64,000 nt of DNA from Maratus speciosus (taxonomy: Eukaryota; Arthropoda; Arachnida; Araneae; Salticidae), in NCBI GenBank assembly GCA_963932465.1, contig OZ010788.1, positions 672,908,484-672,972,483 of the forward strand, in the 5' to 3' direction. A program made the position numbers and the translations under genes. The notes below the pieces were generated by a model. The model saw only the letters and a program-made list of their open reading frames with translations. It was not told the origin of the DNA and searched no databases. Shown here in pieces: positions 53,398 to 63,645 of this stretch (its first letter is position 1; every line of letters begins with the position of its first letter).

Positions 53398-56300
53398 AGA
53401 GTCGTTCCATGTCAATTCAACCAGACCTTGTAACCCGACCGACAGGGATTTGGATGAAACTTGGTGTATATACTAATTCTATCATGATATGAATACATAA
53501 GAAATTTTTTCTTCCTAGACATCATAGTTTGCGAGATATGGGGGGTCCAATTTTTGGATTTTTCTCAAAACGCACATTTCCGAGTCTGTATTTTTAGACT
53601 GCAGTTCCATTTTCAAAAAATTGTTTCTCTGGATCTAAAATGCGAATCATCTTAAAAATATCACCGTAAGTACATGAAAAGATGAAGATTTTAATAAAAA
53701 AATATCAAAAAAATTAATTTTAAATATTTAGGGTCAAAAAATTAAACCAAAGTTGAAAGTTATGTTTATTTTTCCAAGTTTTTGTGACTTTACGAAAAAG
53801 GCTCTACACAAAAAGGCAAATGAAATTTCCATTTTCTTTTTGTTTTAAATAAAAGTTTACACTTTGGGCTTTTTATTTATGAAATAAAAATGATGTCTTT
53901 CTCATGGCTTATGCAAAAATTTTGACTTATTTTGGGAAGCTGTACCTATCAAGAGATAAAAATCTTTAATTTTGCTTATGGTACCTAAATAATTGCTGCA
54001 AATTTTAAATTTAAATTTATTAATCATTTTGATTTATTTTCTAAAATGAAACCTTAAAATCAGACTGATTTACTTATTTTTATAACAGTAGAAAATTTGT
54101 ATAGTATTGATACATATAACACATCATCTGAAATTGTGTTGTTCTCAGTCTTATCGCATATGTTTGTCACATAAATGTACATCTATCATTGGATTCAGTG
54201 GTATAGTATCTCTATAAATGCTTTCACAAAAAATGTATGTTGTATTTGTAATGTATTTGTATGTAAAGAATATGTACAATATTTAATGGAGGGGGTGTGG
54301 ATATTGAAATCATAGATTTTTTTCTCATTTTGCTCAGAAAAATCAAAGGAAAAACTTTACTTTGTAAATAAAAAAAAAAAGAAGCACTCATATTAAATAA
54401 ATTCAACAAGTCATAGGAACCACAGTAATTATTTAGGTACCACAGTTTAAATTAGACATATTAGCGATTTATTTTTTCTTGAATGGTGCAATTTTTCAAA
54501 ACAGGGCAAAATTTTTACATAAGCTAGGAGAAAGACTTCATTTTTATTAAAATTGAAATAATCATTAATTAAATCTAATACATTAAATAAAACTGCTTAT
54601 AAATATTTTACAAATTTAGATTGTTTTAATTTTTTTATGTAACAAATAAAGAATTTGTTAAATTATGTGCAAATTTTTAAAGCTAAAAAATCAGAATAAA
54701 CATTACATTTAAAAGATTGAAATTCAAAAATATAATTGAGCTAAATATAAATATAGAAATAAAGGACGTACTTTGTAGTATTACTTAGACTTATTTTGCA
54801 ACATTCTTTCTTTGTGCAATTTAAAATTTATATTTATTATGAATAAGCAACATTGAGAACCTTCTAATGTATATTTCAATTTTCCTATCTTACTGCAACT
54901 CCAAACTTAATAACATAACAAAACATCGGTATATTAGGAAGATCTTCGTGATTTAGTATCTAAAATGTGTTTGTATTTCAAAATAGGTGGCTATCCCCCC
55001 TCCTTTTTCCCACCCCCAGAAAAAAATGTTAAATATCTTAAGGGGAAATTCTCTTCATTTTGGAGGGCATTTCAATTTCTTAAATTTATGAAAATTTGCA
55101 ATTTTTATACTGCCAGAGCACCCATCACTAAAGTCAAAGACATTCTTTACATCAGGAAATATCTATTTTACAATTGATATCACTTCCTTCTGTGTTAAAC
55201 ATACAAGAGTGAGATCATGTTGCATATCATAAGATAAAATGTGTATATTGCTTGCTGATAATCTAATACTGAGAGACTGAGCGTACATAACAGTTGGATC
55301 AAGAGTGCAGCTTCCTTGGTCCAATGGTAACTTTAAACCTCAGCTTGAATAAGAAAAGTAAAATTTTTGCTGAAATCCAACAAAACGATAGCTTTTTGAG
55401 GGCCAAAGTTTGGTTTAGTTTCTTTTAAGAAATTAAATTTAGCTTTCGTTATAAAAGAGTGGAATAACATTTTCCAAATATTTTACTTAGCTTGTCACAA
55501 ATCCATTTAAAGGGAAAATGCTGCTAATACTGGATTGAATACCTAGAGTTATAATCCTCAAGTTTTTTGGAAATTCCTGTTTAAAAAGAGAATACAACTC
55601 ATGTAGACATACATAATATCAATCGCTTTTGTGCATAGTACATTCTTAGCAATGATAACTACATTTTTTCCAGTCATGATTCTTCAATATTCATTACAAT
55701 TATAAAACTTTTCAATTAGTTCAATTGTTTCTGGAGATGTGGCTGTGGCTTTACCTTTTCTTATTTCTGGCATAAACAAGATTCTTATTTCTCTCAGAAA
55801 TTGTCATGACGGTCTTGCAGCATAATTAGTTACTCCAAATGCATCTATTATTTTCTTTTGCAGCACAAGGAAAAATAGATCACCCTTCTATTATGAGAAA
55901 CAGCAGACTAATAATAATTTGATTAAGCGATTCGAAAACACCTGCCTTTACTAAAAAATGTATCCTGCCTTTGTCAGAATTTGTTTATACAAGGCAGGTG
56001 TAGAAATATGTTTCATCCTGTAGAAATGAACTAGACTTTGATAAATATAAGGTATTTAAACTATAAAAAACATATTTAAAATAATTAAAATTATCCAAGA
56101 TAATAAGATAGAAAGTTTTTAAAAAAATGTTAAAAACAAATAAAGTCTTTTAATTCAAACACACATACACACACAGAAAAAACATATTGAAACTGTGATT
56201 GGTAAAAAGTCATTATTGCATTTTCTTATTCTATACCAACAAAAGATTTTTTCTTTAGAGTTATATTGTAAAAACAAAATTAAGGTATTGTTTAAATTTA

Positions 56301-57902
56301 AAAAAAAATACTTATAATAAAAGAAAATATATGAATGAATAAATAAAGGAAACATAAGGGTTATGCACAAAATTTAATAGAGGGAGAATAGACTGCAGTC
56401 ATAGACTTCTCCCCCCCCCCCCTTTTACTCAGAAGAAAAAAAACAAAGCAAAAACTTTGCTTTGCAAAATAAAGGAAGAAAGAAGCATTGAATAATATAT
56501 TCAACAAGTCATAGGAGCCACAGTAGTTATTTAGGTACCACAGCTAAAATTGGGCAGATTTTTTTTTTTTCTTGATTGGTCTAGTTTCCCAAAACAGGGC
56601 AAAATTTGCATAAGTCATGTGAAAGACATCATTTTTTTTTCAAAAATAGAAAGCCCAAAGTGTGTAGTATTTAAAATAAAAATAAATTAGAAATTTACAA
56701 CAATCTAAAATTTTAAAATATTTATACGCAATTTTATTTAATGTATTAGATTTAATTAATGATTATTTCAATTTTAATAAAAATGAAGTCTTTCTACAGC
56801 TTATGTAAAAATTTTGCCCTGTTTTAGGAAATTACACCATCCAAGAAAAAAAAAATCTCTAATATGTCTAATTTAAACTGTGGTACCTAAATAATTACTG
56901 TGGCTCTTATGACTTGTTGAATTTATTTAATATAAATACTTCTTTTATTTTATTTACAAAGTAAAGTTTTTGCTTTGTTTTTTCTGAGTAAAATGAGAAA
57001 AAAAATCTACGATTTCAATATACACACTCCCCTCCATTAAATATTGTACATATTCTTTACATACTATCATTGTGAAAGTATTTATAGAAATACTATACCA
57101 CTGAATCCAATCATAAATGTACATTTATGTGACAAACATATGCGATGAGATTGAGAACAACACAATTTTAGATAATGTGTGATATGTACCAATACTATAC
57201 AAATTTTCTACTGTTATAAAAATAAATAAATCACTCTGATTTTAAAGTTTCATTTTAGAAAATAAATGAAATTGATTAATAAATTTAAATTTAAAATGTG
57301 CAGCAATAATTTAGGTACCGAAAGCAAAGTTAAAGATTTTTATGTCTTGATAGGTATAGCATCCCAAAATAAGTCAAAATTTTTGCATAAGACATGAGAA
57401 AGACATCATTTTTATTTCATAAATAGAAAGCCCAAAGTGTAAATTTTTATTTAAAACAAAAAGAAATTGGAATTTTCATTTGCCTTTTTGTGTACAGCCT
57501 TTTCGTAAAGTCACAAAAGTTTGTAAAAATAACCATAACTTTCAACTTTGGTTTAATTTTTTGACCCTAAATATCTAAAATTAATTTTTTAAATATTTTT
57601 TATTAAAATCTGCATCTTTTTATGTACTTACGGTGATATTTTTAAGATGATTCGCTTTTTAGATCCAGAGAAACAATTTTTTGAAAATGGAACTGCAGTC
57701 TAAAAATACAGACTCAGAAATGTGCGATTTGAGAAAAATCCAAAAATTGGAACCCCCATATCTCACAAACTATGAGGTCTAGGAAGGAAAAATTTCTGAT
57801 GCATCATGATAGAATTAGTATATACACCAAGTTTCATCCAAATCCCTGTCGGTCGGGTTACAAACCATAAAAAAATTGGTTGAATTGACATGGAATGACC
57901 CA
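53398..57902. mobile_element. 4.5-kb element with about 1.25-kb inverted repeats
   Basis: The left arm (about 53398-54650) is the complement of the right arm (about 56660-57902). Outer ends: GTCGTTCCATGTCAATTCAA and, complemented, GTCATTCCATGTCAATTCAA, each followed within 40 bp by AACCCGACCGACAGGGATTT. A further direct copy of part of the arm (54290-54550 block) lies at 56400-56660. The centre carries a broken transposase-like frame on the minus strand. Superfamily and target duplication could not be settled. Confidence 0.75.
54960..55930 (-). pseudogene. Decayed transposase-like gene of the 4.5-kb element
   Basis: Fragments on the minus strand, in order: KKIIDAFGVTNYAARPS; REIRILFMPEIRKGKATA; SPETIELIEKFYNCNEY then RIMTGKN; TKPNFGPQKAIVLLDFSKNF (an Asp after a hydrophobic strand); SYHWTKEAALL; and VKNVFDFSDGCSGSIKIANF then HKFKKLKCP (a second Asp in FSDG). 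The spacing of an LLDFxxNF strand and a later DFSDGxxxxxKxxNF segment recalls a DDE-type family I associate with uncharacterised arthropod and cnidarian transposon proteins. Many stops and shifts make it dead. Family name not assigned; recall-based. Confidence 0.5.
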
Positions 57903-58452
57903 TCATGTATTTTACTTAAAAACAGAGATAGAAATGAAAATTTTTTTACAGTAAATATACACAGTCCATATATAAATCCAAATAAATTAATGAAATTCAC
58001 AAATTAGTTTTCAAGAACTAATTAACTTTTTATATATCTCTATGAAATTTTTTGAACAATATGTCCGTTCGGTACACTTTTCTAAAAAACTGTTGAATAT
58101 ATCACCTTAAAATTTGTTATGGTGTCAGAAAAAATACTATTTGAGAATAATAAGAAGCTATTTTTATTTTGGTGCAAAATAAATAAAATTAAAAATATTT
58201 TACTAAAAAACTTTAAAAGTCCTAAAAATTGTAAGAACATATTTTTCATTATTTAAAATTTTTTTCACTCCAGCCTATAATGTTAGATATTTTTAAAGAA
58301 ACAAGTCAGTTACACAATTTTGGAAAGTTTCAACTGTTTACCTGAAATCGAATTTTAGAAAAATGTACCAAAGCATAAAAAAACACATTTCGAGAAAAAG
58401 GCAAAAATATATACACACCCACAGTACTGAAAATGTACTTGTATTATTTTAC
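57903..58452. other. AT-rich spacer, nothing recognised
   Basis: No gene or repeat boundary recognised. Short runs of A and T dominate. Confidence 0.4.
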
Positions 58453-59106
58453 GGGGGTCCGGGACACATTTTAAAATAATGTTTATTTATTAAGATAAAA
58501 TCCTGATTTTTTTGTGATGGTTAACCATTTCATTTGTAAACAAAATCACATAATAAAACTTAACTCGAAATATTATTTATAGAATTTCAATTTTTTTTTT
58601 CATTTTAATAAACAGAAATATATAAGTTTTAATTTTGATTCAGCCTTTTTAAAAATATTAATTTAAAAAAAAATAAAAATATTTAACGATAAAATTAAGA
58701 AAAAAATGGTGCAACATTTAAAAAAAGAAAAATCATATTTTCAAAAGTAAATTTTTTTTTTCAAATTTGCGGAATCGAAATTAAAGTAAAACAATTGAAA
58801 AAGACATGTTCCCAGTTTGAACCATTTATATTTAACGGGTCGTGAGTTATAAGAATTTAAATATGAGAAATGGTGAAAAAACCAATCATGAAGAAAAACG
58901 CATTTTTACAAGAAGTCGTTTCCATGACAGCCATTGCTTGAAAGCTAGATTTTGAAAACAAACCAAAACGAAAAAATTAATATTTCTTGTTGTAATTAAG
59001 ATAGAAACATGATTTAAAAGTCATTTTAGGCAGGAAAAAACAGAGAAATTTTTAATGAAATAAAATTATTTTACAAAATTTGAAGATTTTTGTGTCCCGG
59101 GCCTCC
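58453..59106. mobile_element. Element with GG-CCGGGACACA ends
   Basis: About 654 bp. Left GGGGGTCCGGGACACATTTT, right complement GGAGGCCCGGGACACAAAAA. No flanking duplication could be fixed. Interior is AT-rich without a supported frame. Confidence 0.5.
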
Positions 59107-59229
59107 TTAAAACCTCCCAGCACCATAATATTTTGGTTCCATAATCATTTAACACTATATTCTTATCTACGAAATCAATCTACGAAAGTCTCTCAGGAGA
59201 GGTAGGAGCGTCTACTGTTTTAATGTCCA

Positions 59230-59393
59230 CATTTCATACAAAATTGCCGATCACCAACGTGCTTTAATTATGCAAAAGTTATATTTCGCATATATAATAA
59301 ATCGAATTTTTTTAGACAAAATTCTGGTGCCATTGTGGCATATGGGAATTAAAATTAAGTGGTTTCATAAAATTACCACCGCCCCTCAAGGGG
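59230..59393. mobile_element. Right half of a family A TTAA element
   Basis: ATTCTGGTGCCATTGTGGCA, GAATTAAAATTAAGTGG and ACCACCGCCCCTCAAGGGG followed by TTAG. The left half is missing or unrecognisable. Confidence 0.55.
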
Positions 59394-59485
59394 TTAGCTC
59401 ATTAACTCTTTCCGGCACAGGCAATTTTTGTTGTAAAATGATGAAATGATTGACTGACACCGGAATTTTAAAACGACTTTTTTAG

Positions 59486-60262
59486 ATATTAAAAACATGT
59501 TACTTTACAAAAACTGGCCAACCAATGCCGATATACATGGTAAATGTTATACCTCGTAAGAACTTTGAAGAAATTTACCAAATTAACAATATACATTATA
59601 TTTCTGTTAAGATTGAAGCTTTTACTAGCAAAAATCGTGTAAAACAATGTTACAAATGTCAAGGTTACGGTCACGCATCAGAAGTGTGTGGCTTCGATGC
59701 TAAATGTGTAAAATGCGGATATCTACATTTAAGTACAGATTGTCACCACAAGGGGCGTATTAAACCCACTTGTGCCAATTGTGGACTCGGGCACTCAGCG
59801 AATTTCCAAAAAATCCAAATCGGTTGTCCAAAAAATCCCTATAGATTAGAAAATAAACAAAACCGTAAAACAAGTAATAGCGTCAGCAATCTATCCCAAG
59901 AAACCCAAATCTTAGCGGATATATTTAAGAATTATAATTATACCAAAAATACTAAAGACTCTGAACCCTCAAATAGTAATGTAGAATTAAACTCTGATAA
60001 CAATGATAGTACTACCGTAAACATCCATTCCTCCCCTACTATTGAAAATTCTAATGCTCCTACTAATTACACCAATGATATTAAAGACATTCTTAATACT
60101 TTCAACGAAGTTAAACAAATCTTTCAAATCACTAAATTCCTAAAATGTATAAAGAACATCTCAACTCAGACTAAGAAACTCGATAATCCGATGCAAAAAT
60201 TGATGGTTATATTAACTGAATTTGATAAACTTGCAAGTCATATCAACATTAACGAAGATTAA
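59486..60262 (+). CDS. Jockey-type gag-like (ORF1) protein, 5' truncated
   Basis: The frame is open from just after a TAG (59483-59485); in-frame codons before the ATG at 59525 already read FTKTGQPMP, so coding continues upstream in the parent element and the ATG is not the real start. MPIYMVNVIPRKNFEEIYQI and VKIEAF match the region that precedes zinc knuckles in Jockey-like gag proteins. Three knuckles follow: CYKCQGYGHASEVC, CVKCGYLHLSTDC and CANCGLGHSANF...C. A long polar Asn/Ser-rich tail (for example NSNVELNSDNNDSTT) ends INED before TAA at 60260-60262. The protein would bind element RNA. Downstream there is no reverse transcriptase, only a 3' region shared with 29888-30534. The 245-residue frame from the ATG is intact. 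Confidence 0.75.
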   Translation: MLKTCYFTKTGQPMPIYMVNVIPRKNFEEIYQINNIHYISVKIEAFTSKNRVKQCYKCQGYGHASEVCGFDAKCVKCGYLHLSTDCHHKGRIKPTCANCGLGHSANFQKIQIGCPKNPYRLENKQNRKTSNSVSNLSQETQILADIFKNYNYTKNTKDSEPSNSNVELNSDNNDSTTVNIHSSPTIENSNAPTNYTNDIKDILNTFNEVKQIFQITKFLKCIKNISTQTKKLDNPMQKLMVILTEFDKLASHININED

Positions 60263-60948
60263 GCTCTTCATTTGCTAAACTTCTTTCCTTCTTTTTGTTT
60301 GTGTTGTTTGTTTATATAAAAAAAAACTTCTATTCTAGTATCTTATGCTCTTCTCATGATATTACTCTTATTTCTTTCATTCCCATGTTTAATTCACCTC
60401 AAATTACTAGACTGGGTGGACGCCGTCCTGTTGCTGTCGTTTCATCCCCTCGGGTTTTGCATTCATCTGTTTTTTTTTTTAGTTTGAACTCTCCTCACTG
60501 TAGCTTTTTCTTACGTTTTTATTCTTTTTTACTTATAGTAATTTAAATTCTCTTGTAATTATGTATATATTTAGTTTTGTTTCTTTTCTTCACTGTGTTA
60601 AACTTTTTTACTTATCAAGCTATATTAAATGTATGGTCTCTGAATTGAGTCTTTTTTTTACGGGGCTTTCTTTGGTAGCTTTTTCGCCTGTCCTGGACAT
60701 ATATGTGATCATATGGAACATTTTTTTTTCCCTACTAGTCATACTAACAATTTTTTCTATTAAAAATTGTCTATCTTTTTAGCTTTTACTCTCTATTTTT
60801 CGTGGCTACTAGCCGCGTTTAAACGCTCTTTTTTCTATGGCTCCCATTGCATTGTAACACGATTTACTCTTAGCCTGGATGTAAAGTTGCCAAGCAACTA
60901 GGGAATCCATACACCTGCTTTATTGTTCCATTGTTCCACGTTGATTGT
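60263..60948 (+). mobile_element. 3' untranslated region of the gag-bearing element
   Basis: Pyrimidine-rich sequence that shares GTCTCTGAATTGAGTCTTTT, GGTAGCTTTTTCGCCTGTCC, CTTAGCCTGGATGTAAAGTT-like and ATTGTTCCATTGTTCCA blocks with the minus-strand copy at 29888-30534. Frames at 60295-60546 and 60561-60782 are Phe/Ser/Leu-rich shadows. Confidence 0.6.
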
Positions 60949-61045
60949 TAAAGCAAAATTTTACTAAAATATTCTTGGTGCCGTTCGTAAGGTTGGAAAT
61001 AAAATTAGGTATCCTACCCGGGCACATTGTGCCGGAAAGGGTTAA

Positions 61046-61237
61046 AGCTGATTGGCAAGAAAACTTGCCCTGTAAGTCGAACAAAACTTTTAATTTTGAG
61101 CACCAGTATTTTAGTTTCGAAGTTTTCACATTTTCTAATCTCAGATTTTAAGTGATTAGATAATACAAAATTACAATGTGTGGAAAAACTGGTGTCAAAG
61201 AATTTAAAGAAGTATAAAAGAGATTCATCGTAATGGG
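61046..61237. mobile_element. Possible TTAA hairpin element between two others
   Basis: Lies between TTAA at 61042-61045 and TTAA at 61238-61241. A GAGCACCAGTATTTTAG box (61099-61115) faces AAAAACTGGTGTCAAAG (61182-61198), as in other hairpin elements. Terminal pairing is weak, so it may be the remnant of one. Confidence 0.4.
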
Positions 61238-61241
61238 TTAA

Positions 61242-61452
61242 CCCTTTCAGGGGCAAGGTACTTGTATTCGCAAAATTTTGAAATAATTGGCTGATACCAG
61301 TATTTACAAGAAAATTTATTTATAAACATGTAAAGGTATATTTTCAAGTATCTAACAAAAGTGAAATTTTCCTAAAAAAACTCGGTTGGCAATTTGGCAA
61401 ATAGAGGTTAAAATTATGTGATGCCGTGACGGCATCACCGCCCTTCAAGGGG
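61242..61452. mobile_element. Family A TTAA element, complete
   Basis: 211 bp, perfect TTAA flanks (61238-61241, 61453-61456). Left CCCTTTCAGGGGCAAGGTAC, right complement CCCCTTGAAGGGCGGTGATG. Loop without an insertion, unlike three other copies of the family. Confidence 0.75.
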
Positions 61453-61512
61453 TTAAATAGTTGTGTCAATTTTCTAATGTAGTTTCAAAAATTCACGAAA
61501 AACGCTTTAGAA

Positions 61513-61595
61513 TAGGGATGCACAACCTGCGGCCTGCGGGCCAAAAGTGGCCCGCGATGGGTTAGCGTGTGGTCCGCGACTTTCGTCAATTTATA
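61513..61595 (+). mobile_element. hAT-like terminus
   Basis: TAGGGATGCACAACCTGCGG, CCTGCGGGCC and GTGGCCCGCGATGG resemble the well-known CAGGGGTGCACAACCT-type ends of hAT (Charlie-like) elements. No matching right end is visible in the window; a minisatellite starts within 30 bp. Confidence 0.5.
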
Positions 61596-61599
61596 ACTG

Positions 61600-63010
61600 G
61601 AAAAATTTGCAATTTTTGTCAATAGGCCGCAGGAAAAAAATCGGGCTTTTCGTCAATTTTCCGCGGGAAAAATTGAAAATTCGTCAGCCATTTCAGAATT
61701 GAGAATTTTGTCGACCGGGCGTGGAAAAATCGCAAATTTCGTTGACCGGGCACAGGAAAAATCTCGAATTTTGTCGATGTGGTGCGAAAGAATAGCAAAT
61801 TTTGCCGGTCGACCACGGAAAAATCGCGAGTTTTGTCGATCGGGCTCGGAAAAATCTCGCATTTCGTTGGTCGGGCATGGGAAAATCGCGAATTTTGTCG
61901 ATGATGCGCGGAAAAATTGAAAATTTCATTAACCGGCAGCTCAGAAATCGTGAGTTTCTCAGGTTATAGAGAGAAAAAATTGCGAATTCTGTCAATTTGC
62001 TGTGGGAAAAAAATACAAATTTCATCAGAGAAAATCGTGAATTTCATTGACTAGGCGCGAAAAAATCGTGAATTTCGTGGATAAAAGGCGGAAAAATCGA
62101 AAATTTCGTCGATGGAACACGGAAAAATCATGAGTTTTGTCGATCGGAGTCGGAAAAATTGCGAGTTTTGAAAATCGGGCACGGAAAAATCGCGAATTTC
62201 GTTTGTCGGGCATGGAAAAATCGCGAATTTTGTCGATGATGGGGCGGAAAAATTGAAAATTTCATTGAATGACAGCGGAAAAATCGTGAGTTTCTCAGTT
62301 TATTGGGAGAAAAAAATGCGAATTCTGTCAATTTGCCGCGGAAAAAATTTGCAAATTTTGTCAGAGTCAGTTAAGAATTGCGAATTTCGTCGATTGGGCG
62401 CGGAAGAATCGCGAATTTCGTCGATAAGGGGCTGAAAAATAGCGAATTTCGTTGATCGGATACAGAATAAATGCAAGTTTTGTCGGTCGGGTCTGGAAAA
62501 ATCACGAATTTCATTGATCGAACACAGAAAAATCGCGAATTTTGTCAATGATGCGCGGAAAAATTGAAAATTTCGTTGACCGGCAGCGGAAAAATCGTGC
62601 GTTTCTCAGTTTATTGGGAGAAAAAAAAACGAATTATGTCAATTTGAGGCGGAAAAAATTTTGGCAGACATTTAAGAATCACGAAATTCGTTAATTGAGC
62701 GCGTAAAAATCACGAAATTCGTACATCACGGGCAGAAAAATAAAAAATATCGTCGATCGGGTTCCAAAAAATTACGAATTTCGTTGGAGAGCGAAAAAAT
62801 CACGAATTTTGTCTATCAGGTGAAAAAAATAAAACAATTCGTCCACCGGGCGCGAAAAAAAGCGCGAATTTCCTCGATCAGGCGCGGAAAAAAGCGAATT
62901 TTGTTGATCTGGTGCGAAAAAATTGCGAATTTTGTCGATCGGCTTCGGAAAAATCGCGAATTTCGTTGATCAGGCGTGGAAAAATCTCAAAATTCGTTGA
63001 TTTGGCGCCT
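61600..63010 (+). repeat. Minisatellite with about 310-340-bp higher-order period
   Basis: Some 35-40 degenerate units of roughly 30-45 bp with the theme GGAAAAATCGCGAATTTCGT, CGATCGGGCGC. A higher-order block holding GTGAGTTTCTCAG, GGGAGAAAAAAATGCGAATT and CTGTCAATTTGCCGCGG occurs at about 61934, 62271 and 62581. Because the usual unit is not a multiple of three, each frame cycles through peptides such as NSRFF, FAIF and IRDF on the minus strand. The many open frames here (61619-63211) are by-products of the repeat. Confidence 0.85.
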
Positions 63011-63219
63011 TTTGTCATCTTCGTTCATAAAGTTCACATCTTTTTTCCGGCACTAGCCACTATCATGCCTAGGTTTGTTTTAGAGATGATTCTTTTCCGA
63101 ATTTTCCGAAAATTCCGAAAAATTAAGGCAGTAATTCCGAAAATTAAAAAAAAAATCGGCCATAAATCTGAAAATTCGGACATAAAATATATCGCAAATT
63201 TCGGCAAATGATGGCCGAA

Positions 63220-63645
63220 AAAGATCAATTTCGTCAATCTTTCGACTAAAAATCGCCAATTTCGTGAAAGGATCGCAGGAGAAACGCGAATTTCGTCAGA
63301 GGATCGCGAAAAATCGCAAATTTTGTTAAAGGATCGTGAATTTCGTCCAGGGATCACGAAAAAAATCTATTTTAGTCAAAGAATCGCGGAAAAAACGCAA
63401 GTTTCGTAAAGGTTCGAGACAAAACCGCAATTCTTGTCAAAAGATCGCGAAAAAACGGCAAATTTCGTCAAAAAATCACGAAAATTCGTCAGAAGATCGC
63501 AAAAAAACAGCAAGTTTCATCAAAAGATCGTGAAAAAATGGCAAATTTTGTCAAAAGATCGCGAAAAAACGGCAAATTTTGTCAAAAGATCGCGAAAAAC
63601 GCAAATTTTGTCAAAGCGGCGCGAAAAAAAGCACTTAGTTAGTGC
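63220..63645 (+). repeat. Second minisatellite block, about 31-bp unit
   Basis: Units like AAAAGATCGCGAAAAAACGG followed by CAAATTTTGTC, about 31 bp, in 13-14 copies, most regular at the right end (63440-63620). Related to the first block but with a different linker. A 60-codon Lys/Arg-rich frame on the plus strand follows the repeat and is not considered a gene. Confidence 0.8.

Larger units (their letters stand above)
59406..61041. mobile_element. TTAA element ends enclosing a gag-bearing insertion
   Basis: TTAA flanks at 59402-59405 and 61042-61045. Left CTCTTTCCGGCACAGGCAAT, right complement CCCTTTCCGGCACAATGTGC. The family A body (GACTGACACCGGAATTTTAA on the left; TTCTTGGTGCCGTTCGTAAG on the right) is split by about 1.45 kb of retroelement-derived sequence (about 59487-60948). 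Confidence 0.65.
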
